Of a stretch of 25,746 nt of DNA, positions 1-9,276 are shown piece after piece. The stretch lies in contig JANBQS010000222.1 in NCBI GenBank assembly GCA_027577415.1, positions 1-25,746 on the forward strand, given 5' to 3'. Each line of letters opens with the position of its first letter. The first letter of the stretch is position 1. This stretch comes from Coemansia sp. RSA 922. Lineage: Eukaryota > Kickxellomycota > Kickxellomycetes > Kickxellales > Kickxellaceae. The translations under genes were made by a program, and so were the position numbers. The notes under the pieces are model-generated. The model did no database searches. It saw nothing but the letters and a program-made list of their open reading frames with translations, and was not told the origin of the DNA.

Positions 1-1778
1 ATCTCCTTTAGCGCCAGCGGGTCGTCCTTACGCAGCTGCACGCCCGAGATGCGAATCAACTTGAGGAGCAATTCGGCGGTAAACTCGTTAATATCCTCGA
101 TACACATGCGAATCACGTCATATACCAGCTGGCACGATATCACTTGGAAGTTGTACAACTCGGCAAGGAACACGCAGAGATTCTGGCACTCCTTGCCCGG
201 CGTCAGCGTCTCCGCCTCTCCAGCCGGCTGGTGTGCCTTGTCGGCGCTGGAACCCTTGGCATCTGATACGCCTCGCTTGAAGAACGTCTCAAACTCTTCC
301 ATCAATCGCTGGACCAGAAAGGCCACCGGTTCCAGGCCTACCGCTCGATGGACCGCGCCAACCAGCGCCGCGTTGACGTACAAAAAGGTGTCAAGCATGT
401 GGATACGTGAGCGGATCGCTTGCAAGATCAGATCAGTGAGAACGTCGTTGACATGATGCCGAGGGTACTTGGAGTACTGAGCCTCGATCTGAGTGATAAT
501 TCCGTCGATGTTGGCCTCACTTAGACGATTGAGCTGTCCTTGAAGGGCCTTGCGAATAGCAGCAACCCGCTCATCTTCCTGCCCGGCCTCCTCTGCAAGC
601 TTACGACGAAGGCTTGGTGGGATATACTTGCCCGCACTAGACTCGGCGTTGTCGACCGCTGGTGCGGCTGGGCGCGTCGATGTCGTGTCTGACTGATCTA
701 GCTCTTTTGCCGTGCTCTCGTCCAAATCGCTGTCATCGCTGTCATCGCTGTTCACAGAGCCGACATCATCATCGTCGTCATTATCGCTGTAATCGCCGGT
801 CAACTTGGGGTTAAAGTCAACGCCTTGGCTCTTGTACATCTCAGCAATGTCGCTATCTTCAGACTCGGAGCCGTCGCCACCATCCTCAGAGCCAAAGTCG
901 TTTAGTCCAAACATATCGTCGTCGTCATCGCTATTGATTTCAATATCATCGTCGCATTCGTCGTCGTCGTCGCTATCGCTACCAATGGCTTCGTCGTTGA
1001 TATCGGCTTCTGATCCCGATTCCGACCCTAGCTCAGACGCTGGTTCCTGATCGGACTCTGGCTCTTGATTGGACTCTGGTTCCGAATCGACCTCACGAGC
1101 AGGAATTGCTGGCCTTTCTCTCGAACTAGCTGGATCCTGAGACTTTTGTTGCACGTCCTTGGAGCCAAAGCTGATCCCGTCAAACAGCTCGCCCAGACCC
1201 TCGTCGTAGAATGCACTAGCAAGCTTGGAGTTACTTTTGATGCCGAGGTTTCTCTCGAGCCGGCGCAGCTCGCGATCCTCCAAGTCTTCGGCACTATTGC
1301 GGGCGTTTTCAATGCCGGCCTCTTTGTCAACGTTGTCCACTAAGTTGGAGTCCCTGAGTAGCTGATACATGCCCTGGTTCCGCTTGGCAAACCTCATTAG
1401 CCGTTCCCGCTCCTCAGCCTCAGTGATAACCTTTTTAGCCGCGACAGGCCTCGGAGTCGCAATCGCGCGACCTTTGTTAGTAGTGCCTTTCGTTTGCACA
1501 CTGGCGCCGCTAAGAGCCGCTTTTCCTTTTCCTTTGGCAGTGGGCTGCGCTGGGACTGCGTGGCCGTGTGTGCGTTTATGCGAGACGTTCTTCCGCTGCT
1601 TTTTATCTTCGCGCGCCTGCTTTCGTGCCAACTTGCGTGATGCGGCACCGTTCTTGAACCGTTTTTTGAACCGGCCATCGTCTCCGGCACTTGGCCCGGC
1701 GGCATCGTCGTTGGCGATCTTGGTAGCCAGCCGTGCCGGGAGATCTGTGTTTTGCTTTAGCTTGCGCTTTTGCGACAT
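1..1778 (-). CDS. SGD1: Sgd1/NOM1-like nucleolar MIF4G protein, N-terminal part (cut by window edge)
   Basis: An uninterrupted minus-strand frame runs from ATG at 1778 to the window edge, giving 592 codons with no stop; I checked the frame at several points. The N-terminus (about residues 1-140) is Lys/Arg-rich and nucleolar in character. Residues about 225-355 are a long Asp/Glu/Ser acidic stretch. KYIPPSLRRK lies at 384-393, directly before a helical MIF4G domain (about 405 onward) with the family-typical LNRLSEANI, NDVLTDLILQA and LRKDDPLALKE segments. In the family, MIF4G is followed by an MA3 domain, which would lie beyond the edge. Yeast Sgd1 and human NOM1 are essential nucleolar factors for 18S rRNA and 40S maturation that bind an eIF4A-type helicase (Fal1/eIF4A3). 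No intron is seen. Identification rests on the KYIPP plus MIF4G signature and is firm. Confidence 0.9.
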   Translation of the reverse strand, partial: MSQKRKLKQNTDLPARLATKIANDDAAGPSAGDDGRFKKRFKNGAASRKLARKQAREDKKQRKNVSHKRTHGHAVPAQPTAKGKGKAALSGASVQTKGTTNKGRAIATPRPVAAKKVITEAEERERLMRFAKRNQGMYQLLRDSNLVDNVDKEAGIENARNSAEDLEDRELRRLERNLGIKSNSKLASAFYDEGLGELFDGISFGSKDVQQKSQDPASSRERPAIPAREVDSEPESNQEPESDQEPASELGSESGSEADINDEAIGSDSDDDDECDDDIEINSDDDDDMFGLNDFGSEDGGDGSESEDSDIAEMYKSQGVDFNPKLTGDYSDNDDDDDVGSVNSDDSDDSDLDESTAKELDQSDTTSTRPAAPAVDNAESSAGKYIPPSLRRKLAEEAGQEDERVAAIRKALQGQLNRLSEANIDGIITQIEAQYSKYPRHHVNDVLTDLILQAIRSRIHMLDTFLYVNAALVGAVHRAVGLEPVAFLVQRLMEEFETFFKRGVSDAKGSSADKAHQPAGEAETLTPGKECQNLCVFLAELYNFQVISCQLVYDVIRMCIEDINEFTAELLLKLIRISGVQLRKDDPLALKE

Positions 1779-2144
1779 TTTGAAGTATTTAAAAGCCTAT
1801 TAGAAAGAGTGAAATGCGCGAGGTGAGTAAGAATCCAAGCAAGGTCTTTTTTTTTACTGTTCCAAGACCTCAATCGCAAAAAATAAAAAAAGATAATCTG
1901 ATCAGATCAGGGTGATTTGTGGCTGGCATGTTGATGTTTGTGATGTCATGAACTGGTCGCACAATAGCCTTTGTACGTCTCACTCATAGCAGTGGAGGTT
2001 GTGAGTGTTTGGGTATCCTCGATGACCCTTTTGACCCGCCCACATGTCTGCTGTATCTGCTTTCTCTTTTACTCTTTATCCTTAACACCTTTGTCATATG
2101 TAAGCGATATTGACGCCAGATATCGGACTTACTTCAAGCAACAC
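1779..2144. promoter_or_regulatory. Divergent intergenic region between SGD1 and GT69 copy 1
   Basis: These 366 bp separate the SGD1 start (minus) from the likely start of GT69 copy 1 (plus), so both promoters must lie here. It holds a T run near 1850 and an A-rich stretch at about 1878-1892, followed by overlapping TGATCA-type palindromic sequence at about 1896-1912. The frame of GT69 copy 1 stays open back to an ATG at 1971. The shared promoter is an inference from layout only. Confidence 0.5.
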
Positions 2145-3452
2145 ATGCTGCTCCGGAATAACTTTAGCTCGCGCCAAGGACAGACAGTATGTCTGTTGTG
2201 TAGTTTGGCGGTGGTAGCACTGGTGGGCATCATTGGCATGTACACTATTGACTGCAATGGTTCGGCGTGGAGGGGCATGCAAACTGGCAGTTGGAGTAAC
2301 CGTCCCCAAAGCCCGTATGTGCTTTCCGGGCTTGCGTCGGCTTCAAGCGGCGTACTCGTGGGCGACAGCGGACAGCGTGCACGATCCGAGTTTGAGAAGT
2401 ATCTGCAAACAGTCCACCGGGACATTCACAACGAAGACCTCCAGACATACTGCGCACAGGACAACTTTAAAGAAGCGTTTGTAGCCTCTGCTGAGCAGCG
2501 GTACAAAAATATCACGAGTGGCAGACTGGAGCCGATCTTCGTCGCCATCAACCTGTATAACAGCGAAAAGATACTACCCAACATGGCGACGCAGCTGCTC
2601 GCGCTAGCAGATACGCTCGGTCGCACTCGGATATTCATATCGATTTATGAAAATGGATCAAGAGACAGAACGAAGGAGATCTTGAAGCGGTTCAACGAAA
2701 CTCTAAACACCCTTGCCATCGCTCATAGGATTATTACTGACGACATGCCCAAGCCCAAACAAGTTCATCGAATCGAATACCTGGCCAAGGTCCGCAATTC
2801 CGCTTTAGAGCCGCTGTATAGCAGCAGTATTAAATATGGTCGGGTAGTGTATCTAAACGACATGTTTTTCTGCTTAACGGACTTGCTCGAGTTGGTATTC
2901 CAGTCACTAGTTCACAGGGCGCATCTCACTTGCGCTGAGGACTTTGAACTTGTACACGGATCACTGGCGTTCTACGACACGTGGGTGGCTCGGGATATTC
3001 TAGGACACGCGTTCAAGAAACAGCCATTCAATATAGCCGATGACGGCGCTGCCAAAGCAGCTCAAACGAGGGGTCGTCCATTCCAAGTGCAGTGCTGCTG
3101 GAACGGGATAGCGGTAATAGATGCTCATGTATTCCGCGGTAAAAACGCGTTACGCTTTCGGCGAAGCACTGCCGACGAGTGCTCGGCGTCAGAGTGCTCA
3201 CTGCTTTGCAACGACATGTGGGCAATAGGTTTCAAACGCGCAGTCGTCGTACCGCGAGTGAAACTGTCCTACGACATTGTTACTCGCGATCTGTTGCGCG
3301 AGCCATACAACTACCCACGCGATGCGCCGTTCTCAGATAGTCAGCCAAAGCAGATCGCCTTTAGACCGGGGCCAAAGACTGTCTATTGTCATCCGCTCAA
3401 CGGGAAAGGAGATCGAAATCCAGATGGCCCTGCGTCATTTGTCTCATTGTAG
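2145..3452 (+). CDS. GT69 family (CMT1-type) mannosyltransferase, array copy 1
   Basis: This encodes 435 residues from the ATG at 2145. I chose this start because all four paralogues begin with the same short basic N-terminus followed by a hydrophobic anchor; the frame is open back to an ATG at 1971. Residues about 14-36 form a single signal anchor, implying a type II Golgi protein. The luminal part has the CAP59_mtransfer (GT69) order: INLYNSEKILPNM near 132, ISIYENGS near 164, RIEYLAKVRN near 209, NDMFFC near 238, FYDTWVARD near 276, CCWNG near 316 and CSASECSLLCNDMW near 346. Cryptococcus Cmt1 is an alpha-1,3-mannosyltransferase using GDP-mannose; CAP59-type relatives act in capsule or wall glycan synthesis. 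Acceptor and linkage here are unknown. It is the most divergent copy. Confidence 0.87.
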   Translation: MLLRNNFSSRQGQTVCLLCSLAVVALVGIIGMYTIDCNGSAWRGMQTGSWSNRPQSPYVLSGLASASSGVLVGDSGQRARSEFEKYLQTVHRDIHNEDLQTYCAQDNFKEAFVASAEQRYKNITSGRLEPIFVAINLYNSEKILPNMATQLLALADTLGRTRIFISIYENGSRDRTKEILKRFNETLNTLAIAHRIITDDMPKPKQVHRIEYLAKVRNSALEPLYSSSIKYGRVVYLNDMFFCLTDLLELVFQSLVHRAHLTCAEDFELVHGSLAFYDTWVARDILGHAFKKQPFNIADDGAAKAAQTRGRPFQVQCCWNGIAVIDAHVFRGKNALRFRRSTADECSASECSLLCNDMWAIGFKRAVVVPRVKLSYDIVTRDLLREPYNYPRDAPFSDSQPKQIAFRPGPKTVYCHPLNGKGDRNPDGPASFVSL

Positions 3453-4158
3453 TCATAGGCCGCAAAAGTGGGGTATGCTATTTGCAATTTCCATTCAAGT
3501 ACACGTATCTTTATGTACTCGCCAACACCTTTCTGTAGAATAAACCGGGTCCATAGTATAGAGCTATATATTGATGTCATTGCGCAGTGTATCCGGGTAT
3601 TTTGGCAGGTGGCGGATAGCTATTTCTGGAATCTCGGCAAAGAGGAAGAACTCGTAAGCATGGTGTTCAGCGCAGTATATACGCCAAAAATATATCGTAC
3701 CCCCCCCCCAACGGCTTTGTAAGGGATCAACTACACGCGCTTTGCACTTACACAATACGAAGCAGCGTGGACCGGGGATTGGCTGCTGCCTGCAGACATC
3801 ATCCCTCATGCCAAGCCCAAAGGCGCAAAGGAGACAGACCTATTTCCGACTTTGTGGAGTCGATCGATTTATTTTTGTGCGCCTGTTTGCCAATGGCATG
3901 CCTAGACTGCCCTGCAAACACTCCACCCCATCCCCCCACCTTGTGGTACACGAGATGTCCGTTGGATGTTGTCTCCTTGGCACTCCCAAACACTGGAGGG
4001 CAGAGGCTGAGCAAGAGCTGTTTTGTTTCTTTTTTCTTTTCTGGTGTTTTCAAAACCTACTTGTTGGCATCCATTAGTCTTCTACTAGATACACCTTACC
4101 ACCAGCGCTTTCACTTATACACACCATCGGTACCGGATACCTGGTTATTACTATCACT
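3453..4158. other. Intergenic region between GT69 copies 1 and 2
   Basis: This stretch contains the 3' flank of copy 1 and the 5' flank of copy 2. It has a 10-C homopolymer at 3700-3709, a second C-rich patch near 3918-3950 and a pyrimidine-rich stretch near 4020-4050 ahead of copy 2. Overlapping short frames on both strands show no recognisable protein or composition bias, so I call no gene. The 5' flank shows no obvious similarity to those of copies 3 and 4. Confidence 0.5.
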
Positions 4159-5394
4159 ATGTCGCTTCGAATCGCTCTAGGCTCACTCCGCGGGCGGAGA
4201 TACTTGCTGATGTGCGTGTTGGCAGTATTATCGCTAGTGGGTATTGTTAGCATGTGTCACTTTGATTACGCGTACTTTACATCGACTAAAGACACGCAAG
4301 AGAGTATGGTGATGCAGAGAGTTCGCGCTAGCTTCGAAGCGTATCTGCACAAAACACATCGTGAGTTTCACAAGGAAGACATCCGGGCATACTGTTCACA
4401 GGACGACTATAGCGAGACGTTTGTGAAATCAGTGAGGGACCGGTACAAGGATATAACGGGCGACAAAGCGGAGCCGATTTTCATTGCCGCCAACTTGCAC
4501 AACAGCGAAAAGGTGCTGCCCAACATGGCGGCGCAATTCCTTTTGCTAGCAGAAACACTGGGCCGCGACCGGGTTTTCATATCAATTTATGAGAATGGAT
4601 CGAAGGACAAAACAAAGGAGATACTGCACCAGTTCAACGAAACTCTAAACACACTGAGTATCGGGCATAGAATCATCGCCAGCGATACAACCAAGCCTGA
4701 GCACGTTCATCGTATCGAATACCTGGCCAAGGTCCGTAATGTCGCGATGGAGCCTCTGTACAGCAGCAAAGTAAAGTATGGTCGGGTAGCGTTCGTCAAC
4801 GACGTATACTTTTGTCAGACGGACTTGCTCGAGCTGATATTCCAGGCGCGTGCTCAAGGCGCGCACCTCACATGTGCCGAAGATTATGACAAATGGAATG
4901 GAGGACCCGGATTCTACGACACGTGGGTGGCTCGGGATATAAGAGGAGAGGGATTCATGAAGGAGGTGCATAGGATATCCAAGGACGACATATCGATGGT
5001 AGCGCAGATGCGGGACCGTCCATTCCAAGTACAGTGTTGTTGGAACGGGATAGCGGTAATTGATGCAAAGGTCTTCCGCAGCGAAGGTGGACTGCACTTC
5101 CGGCGAAGTGCCGAGGGTGAGTGCTCGGCATCAGAGTGCTCGTTGTTTTGCAATGACATGTGGCGAAGGGGTTTCCAGCGCGCAGTCATGGTGCCGCGAG
5201 TGAAGTTGGCTTACGATATCGAAGTTCGCGACATGTTACGCAAGCCGGTATCCTTCCCAGCTGACACGCCGTTTAACCTCCCCGAAGTAGAGAAGATCTC
5301 GTTCCGGTCCGGTCCTAAGAAGGTCCTCTGCCGTCCTCTCAACGGTGTAGACTCCCACCACCCAGACGGCCCATCAACATATGTTACTCTATAG
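4159..5394 (+). CDS. GT69 family (CMT1-type) mannosyltransferase, array copy 2
   Basis: This encodes 411 residues, the shortest copy, with a start that needs no choice among in-frame ATGs. RGRR precedes a transmembrane anchor at about 15-33, so the protein is probably type II in the Golgi. The GT69 landmarks are complete: IAANLHNSEKVLPNM (109-123), ISIYENGSKDKTKEIL (141-156), an N-glycosylation sequon NET at 160, RIEYLAKVRN (185-194), NDVYFC (214-219), CAED (239-242), FYDTWVARD (252-260), QCCWNGIAVIDA (292-303) and CSASECSLFCNDMW (322-335). The stem between anchor and catalytic part is short. By family it transfers mannose or a related sugar to a glycan; substrate is not deducible. In several internal blocks it is closest to copy 3. 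Confidence 0.9.
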   Translation: MSLRIALGSLRGRRYLLMCVLAVLSLVGIVSMCHFDYAYFTSTKDTQESMVMQRVRASFEAYLHKTHREFHKEDIRAYCSQDDYSETFVKSVRDRYKDITGDKAEPIFIAANLHNSEKVLPNMAAQFLLLAETLGRDRVFISIYENGSKDKTKEILHQFNETLNTLSIGHRIIASDTTKPEHVHRIEYLAKVRNVAMEPLYSSKVKYGRVAFVNDVYFCQTDLLELIFQARAQGAHLTCAEDYDKWNGGPGFYDTWVARDIRGEGFMKEVHRISKDDISMVAQMRDRPFQVQCCWNGIAVIDAKVFRSEGGLHFRRSAEGECSASECSLFCNDMWRRGFQRAVMVPRVKLAYDIEVRDMLRKPVSFPADTPFNLPEVEKISFRSGPKKVLCRPLNGVDSHHPDGPSTYVTL

Positions 5395-6166
5395 TCATGC
5401 CCTAGTATAGATTTAAAAGTAGGTGTTTAATTATGAATGTTTGCAAACTAAAGCAATTGTTTAGTGTCATGCTCAGCTATCGACTGATGTCTAGAACATC
5501 GACTATGGCTGGCGATGTATATGAAGGCTCAAGCTGGCGACACCACATAAACGATATTCATCAGAGGCAGTATTAGTCGCGGAAGCGGACAATGCTTGCG
5601 AGAGTGAGCACACTGGCTACGCATTCTAACGGAACACTTGTTGTTGAGCTGTTAACTAGTAATTGGCCACGTCATGGATCCAAGTATAGGCATTGATGCC
5701 GGTAGATATCATTAGATACTGCGAGCTTCACTTTCTGCACAAAAATAAGTACTAGGCACATTTTTATTGGCACCAATTATAGACCAACGGGACATCTTTT
5801 TACGACGTAAATCCCGTGCGGACAAAACGAGTACCTCCCCCCAACAAAAAAATAAATTGCTCCTAGTAAAGATTGGCTACACTCGATTTGTCGTGATAGG
5901 ACGAAAACCAGTTTACTTTTATTTCTGCCTTTGTGAGAGACACTCTAAGATATAGGATCTTCCTTTGCCGCCAAAGGTGAGGATGGCAACCTGAAGAGGG
6001 TTTGCAAAACACAAACGGAAGCCTTGCTTGTGCCACCTGGTCTGCTTTAGCTTGATATTCTCTACCTTTCGTTAGTCTATTGATTTTACCAGTCACGCCC
6101 GTCTTCTCTTTCCTATCGCTTGTACTTTTCCTGTCTACTTTTGTATTCTGTTGTGTTCCTGACAAT
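5395..6166. other. Intergenic region between GT69 copies 2 and 3, duplicated 5' flank
   Basis: No gene is seen. From about 5755 the sequence aligns in patches with the flank upstream of copy 4 (from about 8790): a shared ACATTTTTATTGGC, a later ATTGGCTACAC match, TGTGCC.CCTGGT near 6030 versus 9150, and almost identical final 40 bp before the two ATGs. This shows that copies 3 and 4 were duplicated together with at least about 400 bp of 5' DNA. One internal segment (5928-5977) is inverted relative to the other copy. Confidence 0.6.
5928..5977 (+). repeat. Inverted 5'-flank segment (copy 3 version), ends CCTTTG/CAAAGG
   Basis: This 50-bp segment begins CCTTTGTGAGA and ends with the palindrome CCTTTGCCGCCAAAGG. 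Its direct sequence matches the reverse complement of 9001-9054 upstream of copy 4, while the DNA on both sides matches in direct orientation. The CCTTTG...CAAAGG ends are short inverted repeats, which could have allowed inversion by recombination or template switching. Alignment was done by eye. Confidence 0.55.
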
Positions 6167-7414
6167 ATGTTGCTCAGGGTCGGCTCTGCTTCAATCCGTG
6201 GACGAGCGTTCTTGCTGATATGCGGGATGACGATACTGGTGCTAGTGGGCATCGTTGGCATGTATAGCTTCGAATACGGGTACATTATGCCAACTAGCGG
6301 CTCAACTAGAGGCTCATCCGTAGACGTCGATGCGCCGCCAGCTCGCTCCAGCTTTGACTCTTACTTGCAAAGACTTCATCGTAGTATGCACTGGGAAGAC
6401 CTCCGGACGTACTGCTCGCAGGACAAATTTAGCGAGACGTTTGTGAAATCAGTGAACCAACGGTATGCAAACATTTCACATGGCGGTATGGAGCCGGTCT
6501 TCGTCGCCATCAACTTGTATAACAACGAGAAGATATTGCCTAACATGGCTACACAGTTGCTCGCGCTAGCAGATACGCTCGGCCACGACCGTATTTTTAT
6601 TTCGATTTATGAAAATGGATCAAAGGACAGGACGAAGGAGATACTGCGCCGGTTCAACGAAACTCTAGACGCACTGAATATTGCGCATAGAATCCTCACC
6701 GACCCCACGCCCAAGCCCAAACAAGTTCATCGCATTGAATACCTGGCCAAGGTCCGTAACTCCGCTATGGAGCCTCTGTACAGCAGCAAAGTAAAGTATG
6801 GTCGGGTAGCGTTCATTAACGACGTGCATTTCTGTCTAACTGACGTTCTCGAACTGCTATTCCAGTCGCGTGCTCAGGGCGCACACCTCACTTGTGCTGA
6901 AGACTTTATTGAATGGAATGGAGGTCCCGGATTCTACGACACGTGGGTGGCTCGGGACATTAAAGGAAAAGTGTTCGAAAAGGAGATTCATAAGATAACC
7001 CGCGACGACGTATCAATGGCAGCACAGGCACGGGACCGTCCATTCCAGGTGCAATGCGGTTGGAACGGAATGGTCGTAATTGACGCCGAGGCTTTCCGTG
7101 GAGACAACGGCCTTCGCTTCCGGCGAAACGTCAAGGGCGAGTGCTCGGCGTCGGAATGCTCGTTGTTTTGCAACGACTTGTGGCGTAAGGGCTTCAACCG
7201 TATAGTCATGGTGCCGCGAGTGAAGCTGGCTTACGACACTGCAATTCGCGACATGTTACGCAAGCCGATAAATTTCCCAGCTGATATTCCATACAATCCC
7301 CCCGAAGTAGAGAAGATCTCGTTCCGGTCTGGTCCCGAGACGGTCTTCTGCCGCCCTCTCAAGAACCCGATTACGGATATCCAAGATGACCCCGACGAGT
7401 GGGTCAAGCTTTAA
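6167..7414 (+). CDS. GT69 family (CMT1-type) mannosyltransferase, array copy 3
   Basis: This encodes 415 residues from the ATG at 6167, matching the start of copy 4 (MLLR versus MLFR). The frame is open back to an ATG at 6080, which would add 29 mostly hydrophobic residues; I consider that part 5' leader because it would put a second hydrophobic segment before the anchor. The anchor is at about 14-33, then a Ser/Thr/Gly stem, then the GT69 domain with INLYNNEKILPNM, ISIYENGSKDRTKEIL, RIEYLAKVRN, NDVHFC, FYDTWVARD, CGWNGMVVIDA and CSASECSLFCNDLW. The CCWNG of copies 1 and 2 is CGWNG here and in copy 4, so one cysteine is lost in this pair. Likely Golgi glycan mannosylation; acceptor unknown. 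Confidence 0.9.
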   Translation: MLLRVGSASIRGRAFLLICGMTILVLVGIVGMYSFEYGYIMPTSGSTRGSSVDVDAPPARSSFDSYLQRLHRSMHWEDLRTYCSQDKFSETFVKSVNQRYANISHGGMEPVFVAINLYNNEKILPNMATQLLALADTLGHDRIFISIYENGSKDRTKEILRRFNETLDALNIAHRILTDPTPKPKQVHRIEYLAKVRNSAMEPLYSSKVKYGRVAFINDVHFCLTDVLELLFQSRAQGAHLTCAEDFIEWNGGPGFYDTWVARDIKGKVFEKEIHKITRDDVSMAAQARDRPFQVQCGWNGMVVIDAEAFRGDNGLRFRRNVKGECSASECSLFCNDLWRKGFNRIVMVPRVKLAYDTAIRDMLRKPINFPADIPYNPPEVEKISFRSGPETVFCRPLKNPITDIQDDPDEWVKL

Positions 7415-7479
7415 TAACATGTTCTATTTGTTAAATTTATCAGATTTCTAATTTCCCTTTTTCTAGCACAGAAATTTGT

Positions 7480-8651
7480 GGATGTGTGGATTGTAGGGCC
7501 ATTGGCCGACAAGCCCAACGCCTGGGCAATATCGGCTGTCACTCATCTTACATACTGTGGAACGAACAACCGGAACAGCTGCGCATCAGGCCTCCCGCTT
7601 TCTAGAAATATGTTCTTGGCGTTTAGCGACAAGTCAAAAGATCAACTACCAAGAGAAACCGCCGACATCCCGACTCAGCCGTTGCTCGGGCTGCCGTTTG
7701 AGAGCCCCTTCGCGACAAGCGTCTTCGATCCGTATGTAGCAGCTAAGAAAAGGCTACATGGCAACATGCTGTTCACTTATAGTGACGTATTTATGCGCAA
7801 CCCAGAAAGCGGCTCTGCGACCTCACGCCCTAGCCAAGTGCTTGCTCTGTTTGCCATGACCTAAAAAGCCTGCAGAATCATGTTCCAACTGACAGCCCTC
7901 AATCACTTACTCGACTTTCCCAGAGACTACACCACACACCGTGTGGACTTATGCTCAAATGATAGTTGCGCCTCTCAGGACGTACAGGCCGAGCCTCGGT
8001 TGAATAGCTATTCAGTCTGAATGGATCGTCTCGCTGAACACGGCCGAATGGACGATTGTTGATGATCAAGGGGAGAATGCCGAACAGGCAGTCGCTCGAG
8101 CAGCCAGAGTGCGCTGGGCCAGAAACCCCAAGACCTCACTCGAGCAAAAGCATCTGTCACTACTTTAGCTCATGGCGTACACAGCAGTACTGACAACATC
8201 AAAGCTCTCGCATTACATCCCGGATCTGCCTTCCGAGTGCAAAGTATCATATACCCTCAGCGAATTCGGCACCACTGAAATGATGCTGTCAGCAACACTC
8301 AAGGTGCGCCCAGCGATCCTATTGTACACTACTTTTGGTTGTGTCCTCGTGTCCACGATTTTTGGCAGCGGGTGTAATGCTTCATTCAGGGGATCCGCGA
8401 GGCTCCATCTGGACCCGTCTTTATGGTTGACCTGCGCGCAGTAGCCACACGCTTTGGTGCCTGATCATGCATGGGCTGGCAATCTAGGAGATCTTCAGCG
8501 CTTGAGCGGAGCTGTCACAAGATGACAAACGGCTCGACGCCTTGGCTATATTACTCCACTGGAGATCTTTAGTCGTTTCGTATTTTTACACGACTTTTTC
8601 TATGCATATTCTCTTATCAAGGCCCCACACATTTTCAAAAAAAAAAAAAAA
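7480..8651 (+). mobile_element. Decayed, 5'-truncated non-LTR retrotransposon (LINE) with poly(A) tail
   Basis: The block interrupts the duplicated GT69 array and ends in a run of 15 A (8637-8651), as expected of LINE insertion in plus orientation. At 8303-8374 one frame reads VHYFWLCPRVHDFWQR, which resembles the zinc-binding tail found after reverse transcriptase in many LINEs (H-x-F-W-x-C-P-x-V-x-x-F-W). A TAA follows at once, and the neighbouring coding-like pieces fall in different frames (7478-7864; 7930-8160; 8172-8444), so the element is inactive. The left border is set where similarity between the 3' flanks of copies 3 and 4 ends, near 7480. I found no convincing target-site duplication and no polymerase core motifs. 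Confidence 0.6.
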
Positions 8652-9276
8652 CGCTGGTTAGCAGTGTCTAATCGGTGCTATCACCTCGACCCTAGAGACA
8701 ACGAGCTCAAATGTACATATCTTTCCGAAATGAATTGCAGCAGGTGGATGGCCGCCCACATCACGCTATTCAATGTCGCTCTCAATCAGCTAGTACATTT
8801 TTATTGGCTTTCGTATCCGAGATACGGTTGGTATCAATAAAAGCGCTTCTTCATCCAGCGCAAATCCAGCGTGCACCAAACGGATCTCCCCCAAAAATTG
8901 ATGGTAAAAATTGGCTACACACACACTGTCTTACTAGAAAAGCTTTGGATTTTCCAGAAGCAACTTTGGAAAGACTGAAACAGATTGCTTTTTTTACTAG
9001 CCTTGGCGGCAAAGGAGGAAATCCTTTTCCCTTTGCGTGTCTATCTCACAAAGGTTCTCTTTAGCTCTTTGGCCCTTTAGGTGGTATGCGAAATGGTGAA
9101 CAAATGACAGCTAGAGGAGGCTTATGAACAGAAATGGTAGCTTTTTTCTGTGCCGCCTGGTTTGCCTCAACTTCCTTACCATTTTCTATCATCTGTTGGT
9201 AAATTTTATCTCCAGCATCACTTTTCCATCATTTACATTTTCCATCACTTTTGTTTTCTGTTGTGTTCCTGACAAT
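8652..9276. other. 5' flank of GT69 copy 4
   Basis: This lies between the retroelement tail and the ATG of copy 4. From about 8790 it is homologous in patches to the 5' flank of copy 3, with the last 40 bp almost identical. The open frame at 8711-9064 has no recognisable content and spans poorly conserved duplicated DNA, so I call no gene. Confidence 0.5.
9001..9054 (-). repeat. Inverted 5'-flank segment (copy 4 version)
   Basis: This 54-bp segment, starting CCTTGGCGGCAAAGG and ending CTCACAAAGG, corresponds as reverse complement to 5928-5977 upstream of copy 3. About 40 positions agree when short gaps are allowed. The surrounding sequence is in the same orientation in both copies. Confidence 0.55.

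Noticed and set aside
3742..4180. Overlapping plus-strand frames between GT69 copies 1 and 2
   Set aside because: They overlap each other and the start of copy 2, contain C-rich low-complexity translation and show no domain or relation to other genes.
7478..7864. A 128-codon frame after GT69 copy 3 as an independent gene
   Set aside because: It sits inside the block that ends in a poly(A) tail and carries LINE-like sequence in other frames, so it is better explained as part of the decayed element.
8651..8670. A possible target-site duplication (TTAGCAG versus CTAGCAC near 7465) for the LINE remnant
   Set aside because: The match is too short and imperfect to claim.
8711..9064. A 117-codon plus-strand frame upstream of GT69 copy 4
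   Set aside because: It lies in duplicated flank and is not kept open in the homologous flank of copy 3.
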